From the NCBI GenBank assembly GCA_945895265.1, contig CAMDEF010000065.1, forward strand, positions 1-16,158: DNA of 16,158 nt. The letters run 5' to 3'. Source of the DNA: Bordetella parapertussis. Its GTDB lineage: Bacteria > Pseudomonadota > Gammaproteobacteria > Burkholderiales > Burkholderiaceae_B. This document shows positions 14,264 through 16,158 of the stretch, one piece after another. Below the pieces are notes generated by a model. It did not search any database, had not been told where the DNA came from, and saw nothing but the letters and a program-made list of their open reading frames with translations. The translations under genes were made by a program, and so were the position numbers. How positions within the stretch are numbered: position 1 is the stretch's first letter; each line of letters begins with the position of its first letter.

Positions 14264-15250
14264 ATGTCAACACGCTTCAGACTTCACCTAGAAAACGGTC
14301 GCCTTCGCAATGAGCTCTTTCATCTGACGCACGAGCAATGGACGCAAGCAGCGGCACGCCACCCAGAGCTTGCCAAGCAAATCGACGTCTCGGTTGGCTG
14401 GGATGGCGACATCTTAGAAAGTGCGCTGCAAGACGCTGACGCTCTGCTTGCGGGCCCAATCGATCGTCCAAAAATCATTGCAGCAAAAAAACTAAAGTGG
14501 ATTCACACGACAGGTGCGGGTGTGGATCACCTGCTACCGCTTGACTGGTTGCCCGAACAAATCACGGTCACAAACAGTAGTGGCATCCACGGCGACAAGA
14601 CTGAAGATTTCATCAGCATGGCTTTGTTGATGTTGCATAACAAAATGCCTCAAATTCTGGCGAATCAAACCAAACAGATTTGGGACATGATTCATGAGTT
14701 CAATATTCGCGGCAGAACCGCGACGGTGATTGGCTTTGGCGACGTTGGCCGCGCCGCAGGCTTGGGCGCGAAACGACTTGGCATGAAAGTCATTGCAGTG
14801 ACTCGTTCGGGCACAGCTCAACCGCTTGCGGATGAAACCATCAGTGTGAGCCAACTCGACTCAGTCTTACCTCGCACCGACTACCTCATTGTTGCCGCGC
14901 CGCTTACCGCAGACACTAGAGGCTTAATCACTGACGCCAGAATTGCATCATTACCAAAAGGCGCGGGCTTGATCAATATTGGCCGCTCACCGATTGTCGA
15001 TTACGCTGCTGTGATCAAGCATCTTGAGAGCAAACAGCTCGATGGCGCAATCTTGGATGTCTTCGATAAAGAGCCACTTGAGCCGGGCTCACCCCTTTGG
15101 ACAACACCTAATCTTATCGTCACGCCACACATCTCGTGTGATGCGCCCGATTACGTACAACGAGTATTAGATTGCTGGTTTGCCAATTTTGCCAAGCTCA
15201 CCACAACTGGGCAGCTTGACAACAAAGTCAACCGACAACTTGGCTACTAG
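14264..15250 (+). CDS. D-2-hydroxyacid dehydrogenase (NAD(P)-dependent)
   Basis: Cytoplasmic oxidoreductase of the D-isomer-specific 2-hydroxyacid dehydrogenase family, which reduces 2-oxo acids such as glyoxylate or hydroxypyruvate to D-2-hydroxy acids or the reverse. It has 328 residues. The substrate loop is KWIHTTGAGVDHLL (78-91), the cofactor motif VIGFGDVG (155-162), and the catalytic set R241 (INIGRSPIVD), E270 (FDKEPLE) and H289 (VTPHISCD). The second strand ends in VTRSGT (R181, S182) rather than an Asp, which by analogy with glyoxylate/hydroxypyruvate reductases points to NADPH preference. The beginning is somewhat divergent, and TNSSGIHGDKTEDF replaces the usual TN..G.H...(A)EH. 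The start has no clear ribosome binding site. It is monocistronic and converges on the last Bug receptor. Confidence 0.92.
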   Translation: MSTRFRLHLENGRLRNELFHLTHEQWTQAAARHPELAKQIDVSVGWDGDILESALQDADALLAGPIDRPKIIAAKKLKWIHTTGAGVDHLLPLDWLPEQITVTNSSGIHGDKTEDFISMALLMLHNKMPQILANQTKQIWDMIHEFNIRGRTATVIGFGDVGRAAGLGAKRLGMKVIAVTRSGTAQPLADETISVSQLDSVLPRTDYLIVAAPLTADTRGLITDARIASLPKGAGLINIGRSPIVDYAAVIKHLESKQLDGAILDVFDKEPLEPGSPLWTTPNLIVTPHISCDAPDYVQRVLDCWFANFAKLTTTGQLDNKVNRQLGY

Positions 15251-15266
15251 ACTGACCCAAGGCCGG

Positions 15267-15295
15267 CTCAGCCCGTTTATTCGGGCTTGAGTTTT
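15267..15295 (+). terminator. Terminator hairpin overlapping the end of the convergent receptor gene
   Basis: CTCAGCCCG (15267-15275) pairs with CGGGCTTGAG (15282-15291), with one bulged T, around a TTTATT loop, and TTTT (15292-15295) follows. This is a plausible intrinsic terminator for the dehydrogenase, 17 bases after its stop. The stop codon of the convergent Bug gene (15277-15279) lies in the loop, so the structure may also act for the minus strand. Confidence 0.6.
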
Positions 15296-16158
15296 CCTGA
15301 GGCCGCTAACGCTGTTGCAGTCTTATCTTCGGTTTGCATCAGAGTCGTAAAAACAGCGGCAGGCCCTGGCCGTGCCCGACTAGCGGCCCGCGTAAATTGC
15401 TCTTGCAATTGGGGATCTGCCAAGGTCTTGTTCAGCGCCGCGTTCAAGAGCGCGAGCGTTGCTGGTGGCGTCTTACCAGGTGCTAACAAGCCAGCAGTGG
15501 TGCTCACTTCAAGCTGCGGCAAACCCAGTTCTTTCGCGCTCGGCACGTCGGGCACTAGCGGATCACGCTCTGCTGACACCACCATCATGGCGCGAGCCCG
15601 CCCTGACTTGAGGTGCGTGATCGCACTGGACAGTTGATCAATGCTGACATCGACCTGCCCACCAAGCAGATCAATGTTGGCGGGCCCCGACCCCTTGTAG
15701 GTGATCACATTGAGTTCAATACCCGCCATAATCTGCAATTGCATGATGGCAATATGGTTTGAAGTACCAATACCCGCGTTGGCAATACTGACCTTACCTG
15801 GGTTCGCTTTTGCGTAAGCAATAAAACTCGCAAAATCCTGAAATTTATTTTGATCAGCGCGCGTCACCAATAATAAAGACGTCGAAGAAATCAACCCCAC
15901 CGCGGCAAAGCTCTCGAGTGAGTACTGCGTCTGTACCATCTTGGGCGCAACGGTAATGGCGTTAGGCGTACTAACAAGCAACACCGTCCCATCGGCTTCA
16001 GCGCGAGAGACCTCGGTCGCACCAACGACGCCCCCTGCCCCAGGCTTATTTTGCACAACAACAGATTGCCCCAGCTCTTTGGCCAGGCCCGGAGCAATCA
16101 GACGACCAATAATGTCAAGATTGCCACCGGCCGCAAACGGCACAATGAGCGTAATTGG
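15277..16158 (-). CDS. Bug/TctC-family receptor, 5' end beyond the window
   Basis: Third receptor of the tripartite tricarboxylate transporter type, cut by the right window edge. The frame stays open to base 16158 and reads PITLIVPFAAGGNLDIIGR, the family's first strand, so the signal peptide and the true start lie outside; the GTG at 16143 is internal. Seen further on are NKPGAGGVVGATEVSRAEAD, VSIANAGIGTSNHIAIMQLQ and ITYKGSGPANIDLLGGQVDV, followed by a typical C-terminal domain ending in ASGKLKPE. N-terminal strand and length (about 293 residues present) match the family. No TctA/TctB is visible. Ligand unknown. Confidence 0.9.
   Translation of the reverse strand, partial: PITLIVPFAAGGNLDIIGRLIAPGLAKELGQSVVVQNKPGAGGVVGATEVSRAEADGTVLLVSTPNAITVAPKMVQTQYSLESFAAVGLISSTSLLLVTRADQNKFQDFASFIAYAKANPGKVSIANAGIGTSNHIAIMQLQIMAGIELNVITYKGSGPANIDLLGGQVDVSIDQLSSAITHLKSGRARAMMVVSAERDPLVPDVPSAKELGLPQLEVSTTAGLLAPGKTPPATLALLNAALNKTLADPQLQEQFTRAASRARPGPAAVFTTLMQTEDKTATALAASGKLKPE

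Overview
The window looks like ordinary chromosomal accessory DNA from a betaproteobacterium of the order Burkholderiales, probably near Alcaligenaceae. That placement is an inference. It rests on three separate Bug-family solute receptors without their membrane partners, the dense set of small-molecule uptake and catabolic genes, and the protein sequence style. No rRNA, tRNA, CRISPR array, insertion sequence, phage gene or transcriptional regulator gene was found.

Layout from left to right. (1) 126-1830: a Bug-type receptor with a doubtful leader, followed by a ModA-like substrate-binding protein that cannot carry a signal peptide. (2) 1936-3931: a second Bug receptor on the minus strand, started by a TTG codon, divergent from a ketopantoate-reductase-like gene. 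(3) 4190-8502: a five-gene operon of a VOC/glyoxalase-fold protein, TRAP receptor (DctP), short-chain dehydrogenase, TRAP small permease (DctQ) and TRAP large permease (DctM). (4) 8661-9659: a YeeE/YedE (TsuA-like) thiosulfate-type membrane transporter on the minus strand. (5) 10016-13452: a tightly packed ABC importer (receptor, permease, ATPase) whose ATPase gene overlaps a PuuE-like polysaccharide-deacetylase-fold hydrolase. (6) 13500-14114: a LysE/RhtB exporter on the minus strand. (7) 14264-15250: a D-2-hydroxyacid dehydrogenase. It converges on a third Bug receptor (15277 to the window end), which is cut off by the window edge.

Functionally the region is about scavenging and processing small organic acids and related solutes. 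The TRAP operon pairs uptake with an oxidoreductase and a VOC enzyme. The ABC operon pairs uptake with a C-N (amide or cyclic ureide) or deacetylase-type hydrolase. The Bug receptors would have to work with TctA/TctB proteins encoded elsewhere. Several start codons were moved from the longest reading frame to internal GTG, TTG or ATG codons, because a Shine-Dalgarno sequence and a proper signal peptide fit there.

No clearly new system was recognised. The most unusual items are a four-fold array of TGAC boxes with a 20-21 base period, plus a separate 21-base dyad, in the 356-base regulatory gap before the ABC operon. Next come the hydrolase lacking the usual metal-site aspartates that is coupled to that transporter, the VOC protein with a swapped metal-ligand set, the leaderless ModA-like protein, and a possible frameshift in the leader of the first receptor.
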